A stretch of DNA of 28,904 nucleotides, from assembly GCA_003009755.1 (NCBI GenBank), contig PXUB01000031.1, positions 1 through 28,904 of the forward strand, given 5' to 3'. Source of the stretch: Thermoplasmatales archaeon SW_10_69_26 (GTDB lineage: Archaea; Thermoplasmatota; SW-10-69-26). The notes beneath the pieces were generated by a model. It did not search any database. It was not told where the DNA came from and worked only from the letters and a program-made list of their open reading frames with translations. The translations under genes and the position numbers were made by a program. The stretch's first letter is position 1; every line of letters begins with the position of its first letter. Below, in pieces: positions 20,699-28,107 of this stretch.

Positions 20699-22045
20699 AT
20701 GCAGCGCGTCCCGATCGAGGACCCGCCCGACCCCGTCCAGTTGCTCGCCGAGCTGCGCGAGCACGGGGATGCCTTCCTGCTGCAGAGCGCGGAAGGCCCC
20801 CGCCGGCTGGCCCGCTACAGCTTCCTCGGGTTCCAGCCCCGAGCCCGGCTGCGCATCGACGGGGACGAGGCTCGCCTCGACGGGGACCCCCTCGAGGGCC
20901 GGCCCGCCGACGCGCCACGCCGCGTGCTCGACGGCCACCGCACCGACGAGGACGACGGCTACGCCTTCAACGGCGGGCTCGTCGGCTACCTCGGCTACGA
21001 GTACGCCGCCCAGCTCGAGGACCTGCCGAGGACGAGCCACCAAGGGACCGTGGGCCGGTTCCCCGACGCCGAGCTGGGCCTGTTCCTCGACGGCGTCATC
21101 TACGACCACGAACGGCGCAGCTGCTTCTACTTCACCCAAGACGAGGATCGCAGCCACGAGCTCCCCCTGACGGCGGCGCGCGAGGGCGATCCCGGATCAG
21201 GCTTCCAGATCGGGGAGCTGTCCTCCCAGCCACCCCGCAAGGATTACACCTCCACGGTGGCCGACCTGCAAGACTACGTACAGGAGGGCCACAGCTTCCA
21301 GACGGTGCTGTCGCGCAGCTTCGAGGCCAGCTTCGAGGGCTCCCCCGTCGACGCCTACGAGCAGCTGCTGGCGATCAACCCGAGCCCGTACATGTTCTTC
21401 CTCTCGTTCGACGACCGGGGCGTGTTCGGTGCCTCACCCGAGATGCTGGTCCGCGTCGAGGAGGGCCGCATCGAGACGGACCCGATCGCCGGCACGCGCC
21501 CGCTGGGCGACACGCCGGCCCAGACCCGCGCCTACGAGCGCGAGATGGTGACCAGCGAGAAGGAACGCGCCGAGCACGCGATGCTCGTCGACCTCGCCCG
21601 CAACGACGTCGGCAAGGTCGCCCAGCCGGGCACGGTCGAGGTCGAACAGCTCATGCAGGTGGAACGCTACAGCCACGTCCAGCACATGGTGTCCCGCGTA
21701 GGGGCCGACCTGGCCGAGGACGAGGACGGGCTCGACGCGTTGCAAGCCCTGTTCCCCGCCGGCACCGTGTCCGGCGCCCCCAAGGTCCGATCGATGGAGC
21801 TGATCGCCGAACTCGAACGCCAAGCCCGCGGTCCCTACGCCGGCTGCATCGGCTACCTGGGCCTCAACGGCAACGTCGACTCCGCGATCACGATCCGCTC
21901 GGCCTGGGCCCAAGACGGCACCGTCGAGATCCGCGCCGGGGCCGGCATCGTCGCCGACAGCGACCCCGAGCGCGAGTTCGAGGAGACCGAAGCCAAGGGC
22001 GAAGCCATGCTCGAGGCCCTGACCGGCAAGGGGGGCTGGACGTGA
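20699..22045 (+). CDS. trpE: Anthranilate synthase component I
   Basis: This subunit converts chorismate and ammonia to anthranilate. The 448 residues include FLLQSAEG (26-33), close to the LLES motif that binds feedback tryptophan, with the Ser kept. The C-terminal chorismate domain has PSPYMFFL (228-235), GASPEMLV (244-251), DPIAGTRPLG (261-270), SEKERAEHAMLVDLARND (286-303), GTVSGAPKVRSME (355-367) and IRAGAGIVADSDPEREFEET (411-430). These identify TrpE rather than aminodeoxychorismate synthase, supported by the trp operon. ATG 20699 is chosen because the TATA box is 27 bases upstream; ATG 20684 (five codons earlier) is the alternative. The TGA overlaps the trpG GTG (GTGA). Confidence 0.95.
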   Translation: MQRVPIEDPPDPVQLLAELREHGDAFLLQSAEGPRRLARYSFLGFQPRARLRIDGDEARLDGDPLEGRPADAPRRVLDGHRTDEDDGYAFNGGLVGYLGYEYAAQLEDLPRTSHQGTVGRFPDAELGLFLDGVIYDHERRSCFYFTQDEDRSHELPLTAAREGDPGSGFQIGELSSQPPRKDYTSTVADLQDYVQEGHSFQTVLSRSFEASFEGSPVDAYEQLLAINPSPYMFFLSFDDRGVFGASPEMLVRVEEGRIETDPIAGTRPLGDTPAQTRAYEREMVTSEKERAEHAMLVDLARNDVGKVAQPGTVEVEQLMQVERYSHVQHMVSRVGADLAEDEDGLDALQALFPAGTVSGAPKVRSMELIAELERQARGPYAGCIGYLGLNGNVDSAITIRSAWAQDGTVEIRAGAGIVADSDPEREFEETEAKGEAMLEALTGKGGWT

Positions 22046-22635
22046 CCGGCCCCCACGTCCTGGTGCTGGACAACTACGACTCGTTCACCTACAACCTCGT
22101 CCAGGCGATCGGCGCCCAAGGAGCCGAGGTGACGGTGAAGCGCAACGACGACGTCGATCTGGCCGGCATCGAGCGCCTCGACCCGGACGGCATCGTCATC
22201 TCGCCCGGCCCCGGCAACCCCGCCGACCCCGACTACTTCGGCGTCTGCCGGGACGCGTTGATCGAGCTGGGCCCCACGACGCCGATCCTCGGCGTGTGCC
22301 TGGGTATGCAAGGCTTCGTCCACCACTACGGCGGCGAGGTCGTCCAGGCCCCCCGGCTGATGCACGGCAAATCCTGCCAGGTCAGCCACGACGGGCAGGG
22401 GGTCTACGTCGACATCGACGACCCCTTCGAGGCGGGACGATACCACAGCCTGCTCGTCGAGGAGGGCTCGTTGCCCGCCGACATCGAGGCGACCGCGTCC
22501 AGCGACGAGGACGAGCTGATGGGCGTCCGCCACACCGAGCACCCGATCGAGGGCGTCCAGTTCCACCCCGAAAGCATCCTCACCCCCGCCGGAGACGACA
22601 TCCTGCACAACTTCCTGGAGACGATCGAGAGATGA
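22042..22635 (+). CDS. trpG: Anthranilate synthase component II (glutamine amidotransferase)
   Basis: TrpG releases ammonia from glutamine and channels it to TrpE. The 197 residues begin with LVLDNYDSFTYNLVQ and carry ISPGPGNPADPD, the nucleophile elbow GVCLGMQ with the catalytic Cys, and GVQFHPESILTP with the catalytic His and Glu. The family triad is complete. The start is GTG 22042, overlapping the trpE stop by 4 bases, and the TGA overlaps the trpD ATG. Stoichiometric synthesis with TrpE is expected from this coupling. Confidence 0.96.
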   Translation: MTGPHVLVLDNYDSFTYNLVQAIGAQGAEVTVKRNDDVDLAGIERLDPDGIVISPGPGNPADPDYFGVCRDALIELGPTTPILGVCLGMQGFVHHYGGEVVQAPRLMHGKSCQVSHDGQGVYVDIDDPFEAGRYHSLLVEEGSLPADIEATASSDEDELMGVRHTEHPIEGVQFHPESILTPAGDDILHNFLETIER

Positions 22636-23654
22636 GCGAGGACCAAGCCCTACCCGAACTGAAACGCGTACTGCTCGGCGACCTCCTCGAGCAGTCCAGC
22701 GCCGAGGACCTGATGGCCGAGATGATGGCCGGCGAAGCCACCGAAGCCCAGATCGGCGCCTTCCTGGGCACCTACAAGCTGCGCCAACCGACGACCGGCG
22801 AGCTGGCCGGGTTCGCCCAAGCCATGCGCGAGGCCGGACGCTCGGTCGACCACGGCCTCGACCGACTGATGGACACCTGCGGCACCGGCGGCGCGCTCGT
22901 CAAGAGCTTCAACGTGAGCACGACGGCCGGCTTCATCGTCGCCGGCGCCGGCGTGCCCGTCGCCAAGCACGGCAACCGCAGCGTCACCAGCCCCTCCGGC
23001 AGCGCCGACGTGCTCGAGGCGCTGGGCGCCGACATCGAACTCGAGCCCGACGGCGTCGCCTCGCTGCTCGACAAGGTCGGGTTCGCCTTCCTGTTCGCTC
23101 CCACCTTCCACCCGGCGATGCGGTACGCCGCTGGCCCGCGCAGCGAGCTGGGCGTCCCGACGGTGTTCAACATCCTGGGCCCGCTCACCAACCCCTCCCG
23201 ACCCACGCACCAGCTCGTCGGCGTCGGCCGCCCCGAGCTCGTGCGCGAGGTCGCCGAGACGATGAGCCTCGTCGGCATCGACGGCGTCGTCGTCCACGGC
23301 GCGCCCGGCTTCGACGAGGTCAGCATCGTCGGCCCGACCCGCTATGCTCGCGTGGAAGCCGGCGAGGTCACGACCGGCCACCTGACCCCCTCCGAGCTCG
23401 GCGTCGAGAGCGCCGACGTCAGCGAGGTCTCCGGCGTGCCGCCCGACCGAGCCGCCGACCTGCTCCGCGAGATCCTCGAAGGCCAAGAGGGCCCCCGCCT
23501 GGAGATGGTGGTCGCCGAGGCCGGCGTCGCCCTCTACGGGGCCGGCGAGGTCGACGATCCCGCCGCCGGCGTCGACCTGGCGCGCGAGGTCGTCGAGGAT
23601 GGCCGCGCGATCGACACCCTGGAGCGCTACATCGAGGCCAGCAACGAGGTATGA
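22632..23654 (+). CDS. trpD: Anthranilate phosphoribosyltransferase
   Basis: TrpD adds phosphoribosyl from PRPP to anthranilate. The 340 residues show DTCGTGG (81-87) for PRPP, FNVSTTAGFIVAGAGVPVAK (93-112), HGNRSVTSPSGSADVLEALG (113-132) for anthranilate and Mg, and FLFAPTFHPAMRYAAGPRSELG (about 153-174), followed by FNILGPLTNP. All family motifs are intact and the length is normal. It starts with an ATGA overlap at the trpG stop. The next operon gene, trpC, begins only 162 bases later, the sole break in an otherwise overlapping chain. Confidence 0.96.
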   Translation: MSEDQALPELKRVLLGDLLEQSSAEDLMAEMMAGEATEAQIGAFLGTYKLRQPTTGELAGFAQAMREAGRSVDHGLDRLMDTCGTGGALVKSFNVSTTAGFIVAGAGVPVAKHGNRSVTSPSGSADVLEALGADIELEPDGVASLLDKVGFAFLFAPTFHPAMRYAAGPRSELGVPTVFNILGPLTNPSRPTHQLVGVGRPELVREVAETMSLVGIDGVVVHGAPGFDEVSIVGPTRYARVEAGEVTTGHLTPSELGVESADVSEVSGVPPDRAADLLREILEGQEGPRLEMVVAEAGVALYGAGEVDDPAAGVDLAREVVEDGRAIDTLERYIEASNEV

Positions 23655-23816
23655 GGCCCGTGTCAACCTCTCGCCGCCCTCGTGAGGTTCGAAGGCGAAG
23701 AAGGAACCGCAGCTCCCATCCTGATCGCATGCCGATGGGTCCTCAGTTCGGTCCAGGCCGGGGATGGACGGGACGAGGTCGGCCACCTCAGGGGACCGCC
23801 AGATGGTGACCAACGC
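23655..23816 (+). other. 162-base gap inside the trp operon with two hairpins
   Basis: No convincing gene lies here. Two inverted repeats have the same geometry, 6-base stems with 13-base loops: AACCTC/GAGGTT (23665-23689) and CCCATC/GATGGG (23715-23739). A basic 52-codon frame (23651-23809) overlaps the trpD stop but does not look like a protein of this organism. The region precedes the damaged trpC. It may be a regulatory leader, an insertion, or decayed coding sequence. Confidence 0.4.
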
Positions 23817-24546
23817 ATGTCTGGCACCTTGAGGAAGCTCGTCGACGCCACGCACGAGCGGCTGGCCGCCGGCTTCTACGATGAGCGCCCGGCCGAGCCG
23901 ATCGAGCCCACCGGCTCGCTGGCCGACGCGATCGCCACCCACGATCCCGCGATCCGTCGACCCCGCCGAGCAAGCCCGTTGGTACGCCGAGGGCGGGGCC
24001 GCCGGCATCAGCGTCCTCACCGACCCCGACCACTTCGACGGATCGCTGGCCAACCTGCGCGAGGCCGGGGCCGCCGGACGGCCGCTGCTGATGAAAGACT
24101 TCCTCGTCGACGAGCGCCAGATCCAGGCCGCCGAGGCCTGGGGTGCCTCCGCCGTGCTCGCCATCGCCCGCCTGCCCCGCGAGGGCTACACCGACTACAC
24201 GCTTAAGCAAGCCTGCCAGGACGCCCACGACCGCGGTCTCGAGATCCTGGCCGAGGTCGTCACCGCGGACGAACTCGAGCAGGCGCTGGCCGCTGGCGCC
24301 GACGCGATCGGCGTCAACGTGCGCGATCTGGACACGCTGGCCATCGATCCCGAACGCACCCGTCACCTGCTGGCCGACCGCCAGCTCCCGGTCCCGGCGC
24401 TCCACCTCAGCGACGTCGAGACGCGCGCGGACGTCGAGCAAGCCGTCGCCGACGGCGCCCACGGCGCGCTCGTCGGCACCTCTCTCATGGAAGCCGAGGA
24501 CCCGACCCAACGTCTACGTGCCTTGCGCGGAGGACACCCATCGTGA
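23817..24546 (+). pseudogene. trpC: Indole-3-glycerol phosphate synthase, internally deleted and frameshifted
   Basis: TrpC closes the indole ring. The first frame (ATG 23817) gives LRKLVDATHERLAAGFYDE and SLADAIATHDPAI, the usual N-terminal helices, then loses similarity at about 23950. The second frame resumes at about 23953 with SVDPAEQARWYAEGGAAGISVLTDPDHFDGSL and MKDFLVDERQI and runs to TGA 24544-24546. The segment between, normally 'iAEvKxaSPSxGxi', is absent: about 15 residues with the catalytic Glu and Lys. The late 'ESGI' motif is also changed, reading LHLSDVET. KDF, LAEV and GVNVRDLDT are kept. The product cannot be active as drawn. A real loss or an assembly deletion are both possible. 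The stop overlaps the trpF GTG (GTGA). Confidence 0.82.
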
Positions 24547-25187
24547 ACGTGAAGCTATGCGGGCTGCAGACCGAGGCCGACGTCGACGCCGCCATCGAGG
24601 CCGAGGCCACACACGGCGGCTTCATCGTGCAGGCCCCCGAAAGCCACCGCAACCTGGACCTGGGCGAGGCGGCCGACCTCGTGGACCAGGCCAGTGAGGA
24701 GCTGACGACCGTGATCGTGACCCCCAGCGACGAGCCTGATCGAGCCCGCGAAGCGATCGAGAAGACGTCCGCCGACGTGCTGCAGGCCAGCGGGGACATC
24801 GCGCCCGGAAAGCTGGCCGAGATCGGCGAGGACACCGACGCAGACATCTGGAAGGCCGTCGGCCTCACCGACGAGGCCCACGAGACGATCGCCGAGGTCG
24901 ACCGCTACGCCGAGGCGGGGACCGACGCCGTCGTGCTCGACGCCCTGGAAGCCGGGTACGGCGGCCACGGCGAGCAGATCGACTGGGGCCACGCCAACCA
25001 CGTCCGCCGGTCGATCGCGATCGGCACCGTGCTCGCCGGCGGGCTGACGATCGACAACGTCGCCGAGGCCGTGGAGACCGTCGACCCCTGGTGCGTCGAC
25101 GTCTCCAGCGGCATCGAGACCGACGAAGCCAACGACCCCGACAAGATGCAAGCCTTCGTGCAAGCCGCCTGGGAGGCCCGGTCGTGA
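24543..25187 (+). CDS. trpF: Phosphoribosylanthranilate isomerase
   Basis: TrpF performs the Amadori rearrangement of phosphoribosylanthranilate. The 214-residue barrel starts with VKLCGL (3-8), carrying the catalytic Cys6. It contains [18 protein letters not shown] (131-148) with the catalytic Asp133 and the phosphate-binding glycines, AGGLTIDNV (165-173), and DVSSGIET (186-193). The usual 'QLHG' strand reads QASG. Start GTG 24543 overlaps the trpC stop, and its TGA overlaps the trpB GTG. The gene is divergent in the middle but keeps the active-site set. Confidence 0.92.
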   Translation: MNVKLCGLQTEADVDAAIEAEATHGGFIVQAPESHRNLDLGEAADLVDQASEELTTVIVTPSDEPDRAREAIEKTSADVLQASGDIAPGKLAEIGEDTDADIWKAVGLTDEAHETIAEVDRYAEAGTDAVVLDALEAGYGGHGEQIDWGHANHVRRSIAIGTVLAGGLTIDNVAEAVETVDPWCVDVSSGIETDEANDPDKMQAFVQAAWEARS

Positions 25188-26383
25188 GCGACCCCGTCGA
25201 CGAGCCCAAGGACGGCTACTTCCTCCACCACGGCGGCCGCTACGTGCCCGAGACGCTGTGGGCCGCGCTCGAGGAGCTGGGCCAGGCCCACGACGAGGCG
25301 ATGGCCGATCGAGCCTTCCGCGAGGAGCTCGAGGGGATCTTCGCCGAGTACGGCGGCCGCCCGACCCCGCTGACGCACGCGCCCGGCCTCTCCGAGGAGA
25401 TCGGGGCCGAGGTGTACCTCAAACGCGAGGACCTCGTCCACGGCGGCGCGCACAAGTTCAACAACGTGATGGCGCAGGCCCTGCTGGCGCGCCGGATGGG
25501 CAAATCCGAGATGATCGCCGAGACCGGCGCCGGCCAGCACGGCGTCGCGACCGCGATGGCCGGGGCCGCCCTCGACCTCGACGTCACCGTCTACATGGGC
25601 GCCAAGGACATCCAACGCCAACAGCTCAACGTCTTCCGAATGCGGTTGATGGGCGCCGACGTCGAACCCGTCGAGGCCGGCGCCGCCACCCTCAAGGACG
25701 CCGTCAACGAAGCCATGCGCACCTGGGTCGCCGACGTCGACGACGTGCACTACTGCCTGGGCAGCGTCGTCGGTCCCGACCCCTACCCGCGCATGGTGCG
25801 CGACTACCAGGCCGTCATCGGTCGCGAGCTGCGCGAGCAATCCCTCGAACAGACCGGTCGGATCCCGGACGCGGCGATCGCCTGCGTCGGCGGCGGCTCC
25901 AACGCGATGGGCACCTTCTACCCGCTGCGCCACGACGACACCCGCCTGATCGGGGTCGAAGCCGGCGGCGAAGGCACCGACACCGACGAGCACGCCGCCA
26001 GCCTCGTCGCCGGCGAGGAGGGCGTGCTGCACGGCGCCTTGTCCTACCTGCTGCAGGACGAGGACGGCCAAGTCACCGAGCCCCACTCCGTCAGCGCCGG
26101 GCTCGACTACCCGGCGGTGGGCCCCGAGCACGCCCACTACAAGGACACCGGCCGCGCCGAGTACGTCGCCGCCACCGACGAGGCCGCGCTCGCGGCGACC
26201 CGCTGGCTGTGCGAGACGGAAGGCATCCTGCCTGCGCTCGAGCCGGCCCACGCGCTGGCCTACCTCCGCGAAGCGGGGGACGAATTCGCGGAGGACGACG
26301 TCGTCGCGCTCACGCTGTCCGGCCGCGGCGACAAGGACGTGCACACGCTACGCGACGAGATGGACATGGGGGAGATCGCGTGA
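25184..26383 (+). CDS. trpB: Tryptophan synthase beta subunit
   Basis: TrpB joins indole and serine with PLP. The 399 residues match the TrpB1 type that works with Trp[16 protein letters not shown] (11-25) opens the protein; [26 protein letters not shown] follows. The PLP lysine is K91 in GGAHKFNN, the catalytic Glu is E113 in AETGAGQHG (112-120), and the phosphate loop is GGGSNAMG (236-243). The 'COMM'-like region near 140-170 is conserved. The family's usual Ile after HK is Phe here. GTG 25184 overlaps the trpF stop and its TGA overlaps the trpA GTG. Confidence 0.97.
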   Translation: MSDPVDEPKDGYFLHHGGRYVPETLWAALEELGQAHDEAMADRAFREELEGIFAEYGGRPTPLTHAPGLSEEIGAEVYLKREDLVHGGAHKFNNVMAQALLARRMGKSEMIAETGAGQHGVATAMAGAALDLDVTVYMGAKDIQRQQLNVFRMRLMGADVEPVEAGAATLKDAVNEAMRTWVADVDDVHYCLGSVVGPDPYPRMVRDYQAVIGRELREQSLEQTGRIPDAAIACVGGGSNAMGTFYPLRHDDTRLIGVEAGGEGTDTDEHAASLVAGEEGVLHGALSYLLQDEDGQVTEPHSVSAGLDYPAVGPEHAHYKDTGRAEYVAATDEAALAATRWLCETEGILPALEPAHALAYLREAGDEFAEDDVVALTLSGRGDKDVHTLRDEMDMGEIA

Positions 26384-27162
26384 CGCGGCTCGAGGGCGCG
26401 CTCGACGAGCCCGGCCTGGTGGCCTACCTCGTCGGTGACCACCCCGACCGCGAGCGGTTCCTCGCCTACGCCGACGCCCTCGTCGACGCCGGCGTCAGCG
26501 TGCTCGAGGTCGGCATCCCGTTCAGCGACCCGATCGCCGACGGGCCCACGATCCAGACCGCCGTCACCGAAGCCCTCGCCGAGGGCGTGCGCCCGCCCGA
26601 CGTGATCGAGGCGATCGCCGAGCTGCGCGACCGCCACCCGCACGTGCCGATCGTCCCGATGACCTACACCAACATCGTCCACCGCATCGGCTACGATCGC
26701 TTCGACCAGCGGTTGACGGAGGCCGGCGCCGACGGCGCGATCCTGGCCGACCAGCCACCCGAGGCCGCCCGCCACAGCACCGGCCTGGACGAGCTCGATC
26801 AGGTGTTCCTGGCCTCGCCCGCCACCGACGACGAGCGGCTGGCGACGGTGACCCGGTCGACGCGCGGATTCCTCTACGTCGTCGGGCTCTTCGGCACGAC
26901 CGGCGCCCGCGAGAGGCTGGATCCCCGCACGGTCGAGCTCGTCGAACGCGTGGCCCCGATCGCCGACGACCAGGGCACGCCCTTCGCCGTCGGGTTCGGC
27001 GTCTCCCGCGGCGACCACGCCCGCCACCTCGTCGAAGCCGGCGCCGACGGCGTCGTCGTCGGGTCCGCCTTCGTCGACGAGATCCTCGACCGCGAGGACC
27101 CCAAGGCCGTCGGCGACCTGGCGCGCGAGCTGGTCGCCGGCATCGAGGACGCAGGCAAGTGA
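26380..27162 (+). CDS. trpA: Tryptophan synthase alpha subunit
   Basis: TrpA splits indole-3-glycerol phosphate and passes indole to TrpB. The 260-residue barrel shows AYLVGDHPD (15-23) and [19 protein letters not shown] (41-59), which includes both catalytic acids E43 and D54. [22 protein letters not shown] and [10 protein letters not shown] follow for the phosphate site and loop. GTG 26380 overlaps the trpB stop by 4 bases. It is the last gene of trpEGDCFBA. No T-rich terminator is seen in the 60 bases after it; the next promoter follows directly. Confidence 0.96.
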   Translation: MTRLEGALDEPGLVAYLVGDHPDRERFLAYADALVDAGVSVLEVGIPFSDPIADGPTIQTAVTEALAEGVRPPDVIEAIAELRDRHPHVPIVPMTYTNIVHRIGYDRFDQRLTEAGADGAILADQPPEAARHSTGLDELDQVFLASPATDDERLATVTRSTRGFLYVVGLFGTTGARERLDPRTVELVERVAPIADDQGTPFAVGFGVSRGDHARHLVEAGADGVVVGSAFVDEILDREDPKAVGDLARELVAGIEDAGK

Positions 27163-27177
27163 CCGGTCGCGAACCGC

Positions 27178-27192
27178 AACCCTTTCAACGAG
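27178..27192 (+). promoter_or_regulatory. Promoter element of the four-helix membrane protein
   Basis: AACCCTTTCAACGAG lies just after trpA and 32-46 bases before ATG 27224. It matches the recurrent element found at 3435 and 16533, with one base less in the TATA core. Confidence 0.5.
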
Positions 27193-27223
27193 CCGCCTTC
27201 CTGGGTTCCTTTGGGATGGGTGC

Positions 27224-27805
27224 ATGCCCTTCGGCGTCTCGCAGGATTTCCTGAACCGGCTCGACGAGGGACAACGGCGAGGCTTGCTCGCGTTGATCCC
27301 ACTCACGCTCGCCGGCCTAACCGGCGGCTTCGTCGCCGAGATGCTCGACCCCGGCCGCGTGGGGGCCTTCGTCTGGTCGTACGCAGGTAGCTTGGTCGCC
27401 GGGCTGGCCATCGGTGGCCTCGTCGGCTGGCGCGTCGTCCAGACGTGGGGCCAGAGCCTGCGCGAGAGCTGGACCGACTGGATGCACTCGGCGATCGGTG
27501 CCCCCGACATCGGCGAGACCGCCCAGCGCGCCGGCGCCCGCCACGTCACGATCGGTCGCGCCACCGGCGCGGGGCTCGTGGCCGCCAACGCCGCCGTCCT
27601 GATCGCCGCCTGGTTCCAGCTGCCGGCCTTCGCGCTGCTCGACGTTTACGGGGCCTTCGCCATCCTCACCGTCGCCGCCACCGGCCTGGCTATCGGAGCC
27701 CGGGCCGCGATCGGGCTCGCCGAAGCCTGGTGGTGCCGGGAGATCGAGGATCAGACGATGGACCTCGTCCGCGAGGGTCGTGTCGGGGTCTGGGGGATGC
27801 GGTGA
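27224..27805 (+). CDS. Four-helix membrane protein of unknown function
   Basis: The 193-residue product has four hydrophobic helices at about 20-38, 46-68, 113-132 and 138-160. A charged loop in the middle (70-110) contains QTWGQSLRESWTDWMHSAIG. The N- and C-termini are on the same side; the C-terminal tail holds a WWCREIEDQTMDLVREG helix. Helices 1-2 and 3-4 may be an internal duplication. No transporter or enzyme motif is recognised. It has its own promoter and is separated from trpA by 61 bases. Confidence 0.7.
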   Translation: MPFGVSQDFLNRLDEGQRRGLLALIPLTLAGLTGGFVAEMLDPGRVGAFVWSYAGSLVAGLAIGGLVGWRVVQTWGQSLRESWTDWMHSAIGAPDIGETAQRAGARHVTIGRATGAGLVAANAAVLIAAWFQLPAFALLDVYGAFAILTVAATGLAIGARAAIGLAEAWWCREIEDQTMDLVREGRVGVWGMR

Positions 27806-27833
27806 CGGAGGCGTGGGACCTGGGCTTATCACG

Positions 27834-27850
27834 AAACCCTTTAAAACACG
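27834..27850 (+). promoter_or_regulatory. Promoter of the zinc-ribbon gene
   Basis: AAACCCTTTAAAACACG, a strong B-recognition element and TATA box, is centred about 40 bases before the ATG at 27882. It is the best match in the window to the local consensus AACCCTTTA, and suggests strong expression of a very small gene. Confidence 0.6.
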
Positions 27851-27881
27851 GCGCTGCTACAGTGCAACGCCGAGGTCTTTC

Positions 27882-28007
27882 ATGGTCGACCCTTGCCCAG
27901 AATGCGAGGAACGCGCCGTCGTCCCCATCCTGAATAACAAGTACAAGTGCAAGGAGTGCGACACGTACTTCGACTTGGCCGAACTGATGAAGTACAAGGA
28001 CAGTTGA
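27882..28007 (+). CDS. 41-residue zinc-ribbon protein
   Basis: The product MVDPCPECEERAVV has CPEC at residues 5-8 and CKEC at 23-26, a single four-Cys zinc ribbon, followed by DTYFDLAELMKYKDS. It is short but has its own strong promoter and is kept intact, so it is probably real. Archaea have many such one-domain ribbons; some act with transcription or translation machinery. The exact partner is unknown. An upstream in-frame start at 27780 would add 34 residues that read through the promoter and look non-coding, so ATG 27882 is chosen. It lies just before RPA, 100 bases upstream. Confidence 0.75.
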   Translation: MVDPCPECEERAVVPILNNKYKCKECDTYFDLAELMKYKDS

Positions 28008-28107
28008 CGGCCGGGCCGGTTCCACCCGAAACAGGGGATGCACTGGACGTTACTTTCGGGTACCCTGGGATGCTTTTCATACGGGAGGACCCTCTGCCGG
28101 CAGGGAG

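Noticed and set aside
23682-23693. GAGGTTCGAA, like a tRNA T-loop.
   Set aside because: No acceptor stem, D-arm or anticodon arm could be built around it.
23651-23809. A 52-codon frame overlapping the trpD stop by ATGA, which could be a leader peptide gene.
   Set aside because: The product is strongly Arg-rich, unlike the acidic proteins here. It has no Trp run beyond two Trp residues and no motif. It is probably a chance frame.
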